Assembly (NCBI RefSeq): GCF_000633595.2
Contig: NZ_JIBU02000023.1
Span: 124,001 to 188,000 of the forward strand
Length of the DNA stretch: 64,000 nucleotides
Source: Clostridium drakei
GTDB taxonomy: Bacteria > Bacillota > Clostridia > Clostridiales > Clostridiaceae
Direction of reading: 5' to 3'
Shown piece by piece: positions 32,726 to 41,691 of the stretch. How positions within the stretch are numbered: the first letter of the stretch is position 1; every line of letters starts with the position of its first letter. Below the pieces are notes generated by a model. That model saw only the letters and a list, made by a program, of their open reading frames with translations, had not been told where the DNA came from and ran no database searches. The translations under genes and the position numbers were made by a program.

Positions 32726-35700
32726 ATGGGATTAATTAAAGCAGCTATAAAAAATAAAAAAATTGTATTATTTTTAGTAGCTATAATTATAGTCAGTGGC
32801 TTTTACTGTTATAGTAGCATTTCAAAACAGGAAACCCCAGATGTTGAATCTCCAGCAGCTATGATTACTACAGTTTATCCAGGTGCTTCACCTAGTGACA
32901 TAGAAAAATTAGTTACTAAAAAAGTTGAACAGAAAGCTGAGGAAGTTGATGGATGTGACTATGTACAATCTTATTCAGAAAGTAATGCATCGATAGTTAT
33001 CATTAATTTGAACAATGACGCTGATGAAGATAAGTCATGGAAAGATTTAAGAGATAAAATAAAAGATTTAAAATCCGAACTTCCTAGCGGATGTAATGAT
33101 AGTGAAATTAATACTAATCTTACAGAAACAGCTGGCACAATAATAAGTATATCAGGTAATAATTACTCTTATCAACAATTAGGAGATTATGCTGATGATA
33201 TAAAGAAGCAACTTCGCGATACTAATGGTGTTTCTAGAATAGATGTAAAAGGCAAACAGGATAGACAAGTAAATGTCCAAATAGATTGGAACAAGATAAA
33301 TAAATATGAAATATCTATAAAAGATATATGTACTATACTGAGTGCACAAAATATAGACATACCATCAGGATCTTTAAATCTTGCTACAAGTAAAATAAAG
33401 GTAAATACACCAGGTATGTTTAGTTCATTGCATGATATAGAAAATACTGTCATAGGAATTTCCAGTAGTACTGGTGAAACTTTAAGAATTAAGGACATAG
33501 CAAAAGTATATATGGACTATGATAATGATTCTACCTATAAGTTTACTGATAATGGACAAAATGCAGTATTACTGGCAACTTATTTTCAAAAAAATAAAAA
33601 TATAATTCCAATAGGAAATGATATACAGAAAAAATTAGATACAATAAAAAAAGGAATGCCAACTGATCTTAAAATAGATGAAGTCACTTTTCAACCTAAA
33701 GACGTAAGTAATTCTGTCTCATTTTTTATGAAAAATCTTAGAGATGGAATAATACTTGTAATTATAACAGTACTTATAGGCATGGGTTTTAGAAATTCAA
33801 TGGTAATTTCTACAGTTATACCTATATCAATATGTATGAATTTTATTATCATGTATGCACTTGGAATTAAGGTTGAACAGATGTCAACTACAGCACTCAT
33901 TATAGCTCTTGGTATACTTGTTGATGATGCCATAGTAATAGGTGATGTTGTACAAGTTGGAATAGATGAGGGATTAAAAAGAAACGAAGCAGCATTCATT
34001 GGTATAAAAAAGCTATTTATACCAGTATTTACTTCCACCTTAATTATTGTAGGAGCATTTTTGCCACTCCTTTCCATATCAGGAGTAGTTGGTAAATTTT
34101 TAAAAAGCCTGCCTCAGGTTGTTATAATATGTGTAATCTGCTCATATTTATGTGCATTGTTTGTAACTCCAGCCATGTCCTCTTTATTCTTTAAAAAGAG
34201 TAAAGAAACCAAAAGAACAAATCCAGTTCGTATGATGTTTGAACATCTTTTAAAATATGGACTTAAGCATAAAAAGACTGTTATTTCGGCAGCTTTAGCT
34301 GTCTTTGCAGCAGCATTGATTTTAATGAAAACTCTTGGAATGCAGCTTTTCCCTTATGTAGATAAAAATATAATATATATAGATGTTTCAAATGAAAAAG
34401 TTACAGATATAAAAAATACTAGTAAATTAGTAAATCAAATAGAAGGAATATTAAAGCAGCAAAAAGAAGTTAAAAATTATACGTCAGCTATAGGTGGTGG
34501 TATGCCAAAGTTTTATGTAACATTACCTGCAATTGCACCTGCTGACAATACAGCTCAAATCATGGTAAAAGTAGATTTAAATAAATCAAAAAGATTTAAA
34601 ACAAGACAGGAATTAGTAGAATATATACAAAATCAAATAGACACTAACATTTCAGGAGGTACAGCTACAGTAAAGCAACTTGAAGAAGCAATGCCTATAG
34701 GTGCACCAATACGTTTAAGACTTACTGGAGATGATTTAGATCAGATTCAAAAAGCTTCTGAAAAAATTGAGCAGCAGCTAAAAAATATGCCTGGAACTAT
34801 GAATGTAAGAGATGATGCTGCACAAAAAACTTATGAATATGAAGTAAATATAGATGAAAATAAAGCATCTCAACTTGGATTATTGAAGTCAGATGTTCTA
34901 CAACAAATTAATATTGCACTTAAAGGATATAAAACATCTACTTATAGAAAAAATGGTAGTGAATATGATATTATGGTCAAAACAAATATTTCATCTGTAG
35001 AAGACTTGAAAAATTTATACATTGAATCAAGTGTTACCAAAAACAAAATACCTTTGTATGAGGTAGCATCTATTAAACTTAACTCAGAAATAGATAAGAT
35101 AACACATTATAAAGAAGAAAGAACTATAACCATTTATAGTGATGTTAAAAGTGGATATAATTCTGTTAATATAGAAAATGCATTGAAGCAAAAAATAAAT
35201 GAAATGAATTTAGATCCAATAAAAGTTATATATGACGGCGAAAAAGCTCAAATAAGTAAATACTTTACAAGTCTTGGTGTTGCTGGAGTACTTATTTTGG
35301 TGATAATATATGTACTTCTATTCATTCAATTCAAATCATTTGTGCAACCACTTGTAATAATGTGTTCTCTGCCACTGTCACTTATAGGAGTTTCAATAGG
35401 ACTTCATGCTTTTGGAATGAATCTGTCACTTACAGCTTTTATGGGTATAATAAGCTTAATTGGAGTAGTTATACGAAATGCTATACTTCTTATTGAATAT
35501 ATAAATGATTCTAGAAAAAATGGGTTTTCTATAGATAATGCTTGTATTCATGCTGTAAGCCAAAGATTTAGGCCTATAATATTGAGTTCTACAGCAACTA
35601 TTACAGCACTTATACCACTAGCTTTTTCAGGAAGTGCACTATTTGGACCTATGTCAGTTGCTATGATGTGTGGACTTTTAACAGCTACATTTCTAACCTT

Positions 35701-35782
35701 TATAGTGGTACCTGTAATTTATTCTATGGTAAATACTAAATTGGAACAAAGAACAAAAAATAAAAAAATATTTCCAATGTAA
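32726..35782 (+). CDS. RND-family efflux pump
   Basis: This is a 1018-residue AcrB-like transporter driven by the proton gradient. The pattern is one membrane helix near residue 12, a large extracytoplasmic loop, helices 2-6 around residues 330-480, a second loop and helices 8-12 near residues 850-1005. The proton-relay motif is ALGILVDDAIVIGDVVQVG in helix 4. Two inverted halves are clear. Gram-positive RND pumps of this type export lipids, drugs or peptides; the substrate is unknown. It is cotranscribed with the MFP gene and probably controlled by the divergent TetR gene. Confidence 0.93.
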   Translation: MGLIKAAIKNKKIVLFLVAIIIVSGFYCYSSISKQETPDVESPAAMITTVYPGASPSDIEKLVTKKVEQKAEEVDGCDYVQSYSESNASIVIINLNNDADEDKSWKDLRDKIKDLKSELPSGCNDSEINTNLTETAGTIISISGNNYSYQQLGDYADDIKKQLRDTNGVSRIDVKGKQDRQVNVQIDWNKINKYEISIKDICTILSAQNIDIPSGSLNLATSKIKVNTPGMFSSLHDIENTVIGISSSTGETLRIKDIAKVYMDYDNDSTYKFTDNGQNAVLLATYFQKNKNIIPIGNDIQKKLDTIKKGMPTDLKIDEVTFQPKDVSNSVSFFMKNLRDGIILVIITVLIGMGFRNSMVISTVIPISICMNFIIMYALGIKVEQMSTTALIIALGILVDDAIVIGDVVQVGIDEGLKRNEAAFIGIKKLFIPVFTSTLIIVGAFLPLLSISGVVGKFLKSLPQVVIICVICSYLCALFVTPAMSSLFFKKSKETKRTNPVRMMFEHLLKYGLKHKKTVISAALAVFAAALILMKTLGMQLFPYVDKNIIYIDVSNEKVTDIKNTSKLVNQIEGILKQQKEVKNYTSAIGGGMPKFYVTLPAIAPADNTAQIMVKVDLNKSKRFKTRQELVEYIQNQIDTNISGGTATVKQLEEAMPIGAPIRLRLTGDDLDQIQKASEKIEQQLKNMPGTMNVRDDAAQKTYEYEVNIDENKASQLGLLKSDVLQQINIALKGYKTSTYRKNGSEYDIMVKTNISSVEDLKNLYIESSVTKNKIPLYEVASIKLNSEIDKITHYKEERTITIYSDVKSGYNSVNIENALKQKINEMNLDPIKVIYDGEKAQISKYFTSLGVAGVLILVIIYVLLFIQFKSFVQPLVIMCSLPLSLIGVSIGLHAFGMNLSLTAFMGIISLIGVVIRNAILLIEYINDSRKNGFSIDNACIHAVSQRFRPIILSSTATITALIPLAFSGSALFGPMSVAMMCGLLTATFLTFIVVPVIYSMVNTKLEQRTKNKKIFPM

Positions 35783-35788
35783 TTACAT

Positions 35789-35839
35789 TGAACTGCACGG
35801 AAAATGGAACATAATTTCTATTTCCATGCAGCTCATTTT
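35789..35839 (+). terminator. Terminator after the first RND operon
   Basis: TGAACTGCACGGAAA and TTTCCATGCAGCTCA pair with two G-U-type positions, and the plus strand continues with TTTTA. It lies between the convergent RND and GNAT genes. Confidence 0.65.
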
Positions 35840-35843
35840 AAAT

Positions 35844-36401
35844 TTACATATAGTTCTCTGCTTCATATCTTAAAAGTCCATAAAGATACATATCATATCT
35901 TTTTCCATCTCTATGTATAAATTCCCTATAAACTCCTTCTCTCTTGAAACCAAGACTTTCATAAAGCTTGATAGCTGCCTTATTATAAGATAAAACATCT
36001 AGTTGAATTCTATGTAAGTTAAGTTCTTGAAATCCAAAATTTAAAAGCATTTGCATAGCTTCTTTACCATATCCCTTTCCCCTACACTCTTCATCTCCTA
36101 ATCCTATAAATACTACTGATGTACCATTGTTCCATAGTATATTTTCAAAACCTGCAACACCTATAAATTTATCTTCCTCTAAGGTCCTTATGGCAAAAAT
36201 ATAACTATTATTAGATTTTCTCTTCTCATTAAGCATTTCATATAATTGAGCTGAAGATTTTGGAAAAGCCATGGTCATATCATACAATCGCAAAAAATCC
36301 ACATTATTATACCATTGTTCCATAGATAATATATCTTTTTCATTTAATGATGTAAGTCTTAATCTTTCAGTCTTAAGTAAACTTTTTAAATTTGTATACA
36401 T
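35844..36401 (-). CDS. GNAT family N-acetyltransferase (RimJ/RimL type)
   Basis: This is a 185-residue acetyltransferase. TERLRLTSLNEKDI is the usual start, GLGDEECRGKGYGKEAMQML the acetyl-CoA binding loop, and LNLHRIQLDVLSYNKAAIKLYESLGF the conserved C-terminal segment of the RimJ/RimL group. The substrate may be a ribosomal protein N terminus or a small molecule. It starts with ATG 36401 after GGGAG and is convergent with the RND operon. Confidence 0.88.
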   Translation of the reverse strand: MYTNLKSLLKTERLRLTSLNEKDILSMEQWYNNVDFLRLYDMTMAFPKSSAQLYEMLNEKRKSNNSYIFAIRTLEEDKFIGVAGFENILWNNGTSVVFIGLGDEECRGKGYGKEAMQMLLNFGFQELNLHRIQLDVLSYNKAAIKLYESLGFKREGVYREFIHRDGKRYDMYLYGLLRYEAENYM

Positions 36402-36488
36402 TGTTAAAATCTCCCTGTATGTTAAAATATTTTTACAACCTTAATTTATATTTTGATTTTAATTAATACTTATTCCTATGTCAATTTT

Positions 36489-36531
36489 AAATAATATTAG
36501 GGGAAATAATATTAATCCCCTAATATTATTT
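36489..36531. terminator. Perfect 15-bp stem-loop after the Cys-rich gene
   Basis: AAATAATATTAGGGG (36489-36503) pairs exactly with CCCCTAATATTATTT (36517-36531) across a 13-base loop. It follows the leftward Cys-rich gene. There is only a weak T-run, so termination is probable rather than certain. Confidence 0.55.
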
Positions 36532-36556
36532 AATAACAGTAATCATGTGTTACTTT

Positions 36557-36697
36557 TTAACAACATCTTTTCTTCTTTTTCTTATGGCATTTACATTTCT
36601 TTTTATCACAACATCTAATAATTATATTATATCTTACACAGCAACTATGACATTTATGACACTTATGATGTTTATGACACCTAGACTTTTTGCACAT
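36557..36697 (-). CDS. 46-residue Cys/His/Lys-rich protein
   Basis: The ATG at 36697 is set by AAGGAGGG five bases upstream; an open frame from 36745 has no such site. The product has 12 Cys, 6 His and about 14 Lys in 46 residues: MCKKSRCHKHHKCHKCHSCC, then VRYNIIIRCCDKKKCKCHKK and KKKRCC. There is no signal peptide. The composition suggests metal binding, a spore coat or core protein, or nucleic-acid binding; none is proven. The downstream stem-loop at 36489-36531 supports a real transcript. The open frame on the opposite strand is a shadow. Confidence 0.7.
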   Translation of the reverse strand: MCKKSRCHKHHKCHKCHSCCVRYNIIIRCCDKKKCKCHKKKKKRCC

Positions 36698-36858
36698 GTT
36701 AACCCTCCTTATCATCTTAAACGTTACTAAATTATAAAAAATCAACTTTTCATGATTTTTTAAATATTGAAATTAAATAAATTAATTTTAAATTCTTCCT
36801 ATGCTTATTAACATACTATTGTTCTAAATAAAAAATGTTACTTTTTTGAAAAAAGTTC

Positions 36859-36889
36859 TTGCCCATTACCTTACGTAATGTGTTAAAAT
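36859..36889 (+). promoter_or_regulatory. MerR-type promoter with a dyad in a 19-base spacer
   Basis: TTGCCC (36859-36864) and TAAAAT (36884-36889) are 19 bases apart, the long spacer typical of MerR-controlled promoters. The dyad CATTAC-CTTAC-GTAATG (36864-36880) fills the spacer. The first gene encodes a MerR protein, so autoregulation is likely. Confidence 0.7.
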
Positions 36890-36910
36890 AATCTAGGTAG
36901 AGGTGATAAA

Positions 36911-38110
36911 ATGTGCCAAAATGAAAATAACTTATTTACTATCGGTCAATTTTCAAAGAAGGCAGGAGTTACCTTAAGAACTTTAAGATATTATGATGAA
37001 ATAGGCTTACTAAAACCTAGTTATCATAATGATTTAGGTCATAGGTTATACAGTAAGCAAGACTTTGGAAGTTTGCAAAAAATACTAACCTTGAAATTTA
37101 TAGGTCTTTCTTTAGAGGATATATCAAATATAATAAAGTATGATAACAATGATCAAGATTTAAAAAAGCCTCTGGAAATACAAAAAACCATAATGGAAGA
37201 AAAAATACAACATATACAAATGGTTATAAAAGCCATTGATGAAGCAGTACATATGTTAGACAACAATAATATATTAAATTGGGATAAGTTTGTTAATATA
37301 ATAAACGTAATAAATACTGATAAAAAATGGATTGAACAGTATGAAAATGCTTCTAATCTACGAGCAAGAATTAGAATACACGAACTTTTTAGTACCAACA
37401 AACAAGGATGGATGAATTGGTTTTTCAATAACTTATATGTGCCTTCTGATGCCTCTATACTTGAAGTTGGCTGCGGAGATGGAAGCTTATGGGAAAGAAA
37501 TTTTTCAAACATCCCATGTAATTGGAATATAACTTTAACAGATTTCTCTAATGGAATGCTTAAAGATGCTAAAAAAAATTTAGCAAATAAAGCATCAAGA
37601 TTTAAATTTAAAATAGCTGATGCTCAGAAGCTACCATTTGAAGATGATTCTTTTGATGTAATTATTGCTAATAATATGTTATATCATGTACCTGACATAG
37701 AAAAAGCTTTCTCAGAAGCAAATCGAATTTTAAAAAATAATGGTTTATTCTATGCCTCTACAGTTGGCAAGAACCATATGAAGGAAATGAGAGAAATCGT
37801 AGCAAAATTTAATTCTGAGAGTATAACTACTAAGAGTTGGGATTTAACAGAAAACTTTCAATTAGAAAATGGTTTTAAACAGGTTTCAAAATGGTTTAAA
37901 AAGGTAAAACTAAAAAGATATGAAGATAGTTTAATTGTAACAGACCCTATTCCTCTTGTAGATTACATATTTTCAATGCCTGGAAATACAAAAGATATTT
38001 TTACTGAAGATAAACTTCAAAATCTTATAAAATTTTTACAGGAAGAAATTAAAAAAACAGGAGGAATTTATATAACAAAGGACACAGGATTTTTTCAAGG
38101 AATCAAATAA
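36911..38110 (+). CDS. MerR-type regulator fused to a SAM-dependent methyltransferase
   Basis: This is a 399-residue two-domain protein. Residues about 10-80 form a MerR helix-turn-helix (FTIGQFSKKAGVTLRTLRYY, then DEIGLLKPSYHNDLGHRLYS). A coiled linker follows. Residues about 165-300 form a class I methyltransferase with the SAM motif ILEVGCGDGSLWERN near residue 181, then LPFEDDSFDVIIANNMLYHV. The fusion would couple ligand sensing or modification to transcription. It starts with ATG 36911 after AGAGGTG. The first aminotransferase gene follows after 22 bases. The methyl acceptor is unknown. Confidence 0.88.
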   Translation: MCQNENNLFTIGQFSKKAGVTLRTLRYYDEIGLLKPSYHNDLGHRLYSKQDFGSLQKILTLKFIGLSLEDISNIIKYDNNDQDLKKPLEIQKTIMEEKIQHIQMVIKAIDEAVHMLDNNNILNWDKFVNIINVINTDKKWIEQYENASNLRARIRIHELFSTNKQGWMNWFFNNLYVPSDASILEVGCGDGSLWERNFSNIPCNWNITLTDFSNGMLKDAKKNLANKASRFKFKIADAQKLPFEDDSFDVIIANNMLYHVPDIEKAFSEANRILKNNGLFYASTVGKNHMKEMREIVAKFNSESITTKSWDLTENFQLENGFKQVSKWFKKVKLKRYEDSLIVTDPIPLVDYIFSMPGNTKDIFTEDKLQNLIKFLQEEIKKTGGIYITKDTGFFQGIK

Positions 38111-38132
38111 TTTAAGAAAGGATTGATATTTT

Positions 38133-39311
38133 ATGAATAAAAAAATACCATTTTCACCACCAGATATAGGAGAAGAAGAAATACAAGCTGTAACAGAGGT
38201 TTTAAGATCAGGATGGATCACTTCTGGACCTAAAACTGCTGAATTTGAATTAAAACTAGCTGATTATTTAGAAACTAATAAAGCTGTAGCTTTAAATAGT
38301 GCCACTGCTGGATTAGAACTTGTTTTAAAAGTTTTTGATATAAAAGAAGGAGATGAAGTTATAACTACTCCTTATACTTATACAGCTACTGCCAGTGTAT
38401 CTGTTCACAGAGGAATTAAACCTATATTTGTAGATGTTAAAAAGGATACTTTTTTAATAGATATTGATAAAATAGCAGATGCTATAACACCTAAGACAAA
38501 AGCTATTTATACTGTAGATATTGCAGGAGTTCCTGTAGACTATGATGCAGTTCGTGCAATGTTAAAAGCTAAGAATCGTGAGGACATAATTTTTGTATCA
38601 GATTCATCCCATGCTTTTGGTGCAAAATATAAAGGTAAAAGAGTAGGCGGCCAAGCAGATTTTCATATATTCTCTTTTCATGCAGTAAAAAACTTCACTA
38701 CTGCTGAAGGTGGTGCTTTAACTTTTGGAAATAATAATTTTAAAGGTAGAGAGGATCTATATAAAGAATTCAAATTAGCTTCTTTACATGGTCAATCAAA
38801 GGATGCTCTTTCAAAAATGAAAGCTGGAGCATGGAAATATGACATAGTAACAGATGGTTTTAAATGTAATCTTACAGATATAGGTTCTGCTATTGGTCTT
38901 GTACAATTAACAAGATATGAAGAAATGTTAAAAAAACGTAAAGCAATCTTTGATGTTTATACTAAGCATTTATCTGAAAAGGATTGGGCTATAATCCCAT
39001 TTGAAAAGGAAGGCGATACTGTAACTTCTTATCATTTATATCTTTTACGTATTAAAGGTTTTGGTGAAGACCAAAGAAATGAAGTTATAAAGCAATTAGC
39101 TGAAATGGATATAGCTACTAATGTTCATTTTATTCCATTACCAATGTTTACACTTTATAAAAATCTTGGATATAAAATAGAAGATTATCCAAATGCTTAT
39201 GCACAATATGCAAATGAAATTTCTGTACCACTTTATTCCCTTCTTAAATTAGAAGATGCTGAATATGTGGTTAAAGAGCTTATTAAAGCTGTAGAAAGAG
39301 TTATAAAATAA
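38133..39311 (+). CDS. DegT/DnrJ/EryC1/StrS-family sugar aminotransferase
   Basis: This is a 392-residue PLP-dependent enzyme, ArnB-like in style. The start IPFSPPDIGEEEIQAVTEVL is typical; VALNSATAGLELVL binds the cofactor phosphate; VSDSSHAFGAKYKGK and FSFHAVKNFTTAEGGALT carry the PLP-contacting Asp and the Schiff-base Lys. Members transfer an amino group to a nucleotide 4- or 3-keto sugar. It follows the MerR-methyltransferase by 22 bases and precedes a second family member by 24 bases. No other nucleotide-sugar gene lies nearby. Confidence 0.88.
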   Translation: MNKKIPFSPPDIGEEEIQAVTEVLRSGWITSGPKTAEFELKLADYLETNKAVALNSATAGLELVLKVFDIKEGDEVITTPYTYTATASVSVHRGIKPIFVDVKKDTFLIDIDKIADAITPKTKAIYTVDIAGVPVDYDAVRAMLKAKNREDIIFVSDSSHAFGAKYKGKRVGGQADFHIFSFHAVKNFTTAEGGALTFGNNNFKGREDLYKEFKLASLHGQSKDALSKMKAGAWKYDIVTDGFKCNLTDIGSAIGLVQLTRYEEMLKKRKAIFDVYTKHLSEKDWAIIPFEKEGDTVTSYHLYLLRIKGFGEDQRNEVIKQLAEMDIATNVHFIPLPMFTLYKNLGYKIEDYPNAYAQYANEISVPLYSLLKLEDAEYVVKELIKAVERVIK

Positions 39312-39335
39312 GAATTAAGGAAAGGATTTTAAATT

Positions 39336-40457
39336 ATGAAGGTTAATTTTTATACTTCTCTAAGAGAATACTCAGAAAAGAAAGAAGAATTTAATAAAGC
39401 CATCTTTGATGTTATAGAAAGTGGAAGCTTTATATTAGGGCCTAAAGTTACAGAATTAGAAGAAGCTGTAAAAAAATATACTGGAGCAAAACATGCAATA
39501 GGTGTGGCTTCTGGTAGTGATGCATTAATAATAGGTTCTCATATACTTGGATTTGAAAATGGAAAAGAAGTTATAACATCTCCATTTACTTTTCTTGCAT
39601 CAACTTCTTGTATTGCAAAACACAATGCAAAGCCAGTATTTGTTGATGTAGACGAAGAAACTTTTGACATAAATGTAAACAAAATAGAAGAAAAAATAAC
39701 TTCAAATACTGCTGGTATCATACCTATACATCTTTTCTCTCAAATGGCTAATATGGATAAAATTATGGAAATAGCTTCAAAACACAATATACGTGTTTTA
39801 GAAGATGCTGCTGAAGCTTTTGGTATGAGATGGAAAGGCAATGGTACTGAATATAGACACTCTGGAACTATTGGAGATTTAGGTGTATTTTCTTTCTTCC
39901 CAACTAAAACTTTAGGTGCATACGGCGATGCTGGTATGATAATAACTAATGATGATAATTTAGCAAGTAAAGCTAAAATGTTTAGAGTACATGGTGCATC
40001 TAAAAAATATCATTATGATTATATAGGTTATAATTCAAGACTTGACTCAATGCAAGCATCTGTACTTTTAGTTAAATTAAAATATATAGATGAAGCCATA
40101 AAGAAAAGAGAAGTTGTAGCAAATTGGTACAGAGAAAAACTTGCAGATTGTGAATATATAAAAACACCTGTAGTAAAAGGAGATCAAAAACCTGTTTACT
40201 ATGCATTTAATACTTTAGCAGAAAAAAGAGATGAACTTGCTGCCTTCTTAAAGGAAAATGAAATAGGCACAAGCATCTACTATCCAATACCTCTTCATCT
40301 TCAAAAATGTTTTAGTTATTTAGGATACAAGAAAGGTGACTTCCCTGTTGCTGAAAAACTATGCGAAAAGGTACTTGCTCTTCCTATATATCCTGAAATA
40401 AAAGAAGAAGAAGTAGATTTTGTATGCGAAACTATTAAAAAATTCTATAGAAAATAA
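39336..40457 (+). CDS. DegT/DnrJ/EryC1/StrS-family sugar aminotransferase (second copy)
   Basis: This is a 373-residue PLP enzyme of the same family but a different branch from its neighbour, closer to QdtB/DesV-type 3-keto-sugar aminotransferases. Segments: VASGSDALIIGSHIL, EDAAEAFGMRWKG, FSFFPTKTLGAYGDAGMI (Schiff-base Lys) and a C-terminal GTSIYYPIPLHLQKCF. It ends at a strong terminator. Two non-identical aminotransferases side by side suggest successive or alternative amination of a sugar, but the substrate cannot be told. Confidence 0.88.
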   Translation: MKVNFYTSLREYSEKKEEFNKAIFDVIESGSFILGPKVTELEEAVKKYTGAKHAIGVASGSDALIIGSHILGFENGKEVITSPFTFLASTSCIAKHNAKPVFVDVDEETFDINVNKIEEKITSNTAGIIPIHLFSQMANMDKIMEIASKHNIRVLEDAAEAFGMRWKGNGTEYRHSGTIGDLGVFSFFPTKTLGAYGDAGMIITNDDNLASKAKMFRVHGASKKYHYDYIGYNSRLDSMQASVLLVKLKYIDEAIKKREVVANWYREKLADCEYIKTPVVKGDQKPVYYAFNTLAEKRDELAAFLKENEIGTSIYYPIPLHLQKCFSYLGYKKGDFPVAEKLCEKVLALPIYPEIKEEEVDFVCETIKKFYRK

Positions 40458-40462
40458 AACTT

Positions 40463-40512
40463 TGTGATATATGGTAAATGTGCTAAAATATTTACCATAT
40501 ATCACATTTTAA
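40463..40512 (+). terminator. Terminator of the MerR-methyltransferase/aminotransferase operon
   Basis: TGTGATATATGGTAAAT and its exact complement form a 17-bp stem with a 10-base loop, followed by TTTTAATTTTT. Confidence 0.85.
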
Positions 40513-40517
40513 TTTTT

Positions 40518-40844
40518 CTATCTTCTTTCCATCAAAGCTTGCTTAAATCTTTCAAAGTTTTCATTACCATCTGTTTTAAACCATAACTTTACTTCTTTTG
40601 ATTTTCCATTAAAAGTGTTGGGAAATGCCAATTTTTTATTCAATGGCATAAGAAGATATCCTTGTATAAGCATAGATCTTGCTTGAGAACACTGAACATG
40701 ATTTAAATCTATATCATTAAGCATTACTTCATCATAGAGTTCCTTACAATTTTTTGAAAAACCCTGATTTTTTTCTATTCTTATTCTATCTTCTAATAAT
40801 GTAACTGTCATGTAAAGTCCCTTTGCACTTACATTTTCATCCAT
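40518..40844 (-). CDS. Hypothetical protein
   Basis: This is a protein of about 108 residues with no recognised family. ATG 40844 is preferred because GGGGAG lies ten bases before it; a TTG at 40862 is also in frame. The sequence is mixed alpha/beta without membrane segments or Cys motifs (VTLLEDRIRIEKNQGFSKN; VKLWFKTDGNENFERFKQAL). It is convergent with the aminotransferase operon and upstream of a phosphoesterase gene transcribed the same way after 70 bases. Confidence 0.55.
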   Translation of the reverse strand: MDENVSAKGLYMTVTLLEDRIRIEKNQGFSKNCKELYDEVMLNDIDLNHVQCSQARSMLIQGYLLMPLNKKLAFPNTFNGKSKEVKLWFKTDGNENFERFKQALMERR

Positions 40845-40914
40845 ATATATCACACTCCCCAATGATTTTACTAATTAATATAAAGTACCTGTAGCTTTAT
40901 TATATATAAAACTT

Positions 40915-41610
40915 CTATTCAATTCCAGTTCTTATATTATTTATGCAGCTTAAGTGTATTCCTTTTTCCTCCATAGCTACTGCAGTTTTTTCATAATCAT
41001 ACTCAAATTCTATGAACTCTACATTTAAATTATTATTTTGCATATCTAAAATAATGTAAGTACCATTTGGCCTTCCTATTTTAGGCTTACCTATGCTTCC
41101 ATCATTTAATAAAATTTTATCTCCATAATGTTTTTCATAAGGTATATGAGTATGAGCACATACTAATACATCCCCAGAAAATTCTTTCATAGCTTCTTCT
41201 GCTTCCTTTGAATTCTCCTTTAAATATTCATTCATATCTCTATTACTTCCATGAACAAAAACTATCTCTTTATGTTGAAATTTAACTATAAAATTTTGTG
41301 GAAGAGACTTTAAATACTCCCTATTTTCTTCAGTTAGCTCATGTGAAGCCCATGGCATACAAAATTTGTTAACTTCATTGGGTCTTATACAATTAAACTT
41401 CTCCTCTACTACTGCCGCATCATAATTACCTAAAATACTTATTATTCTCTTTTCTCTTATAAAATCTATAACCTCATTTGGATATGGTCCATAGCCTGTT
41501 AAGTCTCCTAAACAAATTATAGTATCTGCATTTCTTTCCTCTATATCCCAAAATGCTGTTTTTAGCGCTTCTAAATTACCATGAATATCTGATATAACTG
41601 CTATTCTCAT
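40915..41610 (-). CDS. Calcineurin-like metallophosphoesterase (YfcE/DR1281-like)
   Basis: This is a 231-residue phosphodiesterase-type protein. The metal motifs are complete: ISDIHGNLEAL, CLGDLTGYGPYPNE, LGNYDAAVVEE, VFVHGS and CAHTHIPYEK. Such enzymes hydrolyse phosphodiesters or nucleotides; the substrate is unknown. It starts with ATG 41610 after AGGAGG. Confidence 0.88.
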   Translation of the reverse strand: MRIAVISDIHGNLEALKTAFWDIEERNADTIICLGDLTGYGPYPNEVIDFIREKRIISILGNYDAAVVEEKFNCIRPNEVNKFCMPWASHELTEENREYLKSLPQNFIVKFQHKEIVFVHGSNRDMNEYLKENSKEAEEAMKEFSGDVLVCAHTHIPYEKHYGDKILLNDGSIGKPKIGRPNGTYIILDMQNNNLNVEFIEFEYDYEKTAVAMEEKGIHLSCINNIRTGIE

Positions 41611-41691
41611 TTTTTCCTCCTGTGCTAAAACCTATTTAATTAATATAATATTAGAATATAACAAAATCTCAGTGGTTTCAATGATGAAAAT

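Noticed and set aside
36545-36730. 61-codon plus-strand frame over the Cys-rich gene
   Set aside because: It is antisense to the 46-residue gene, which has a strong ribosome binding site; the plus frame has none.
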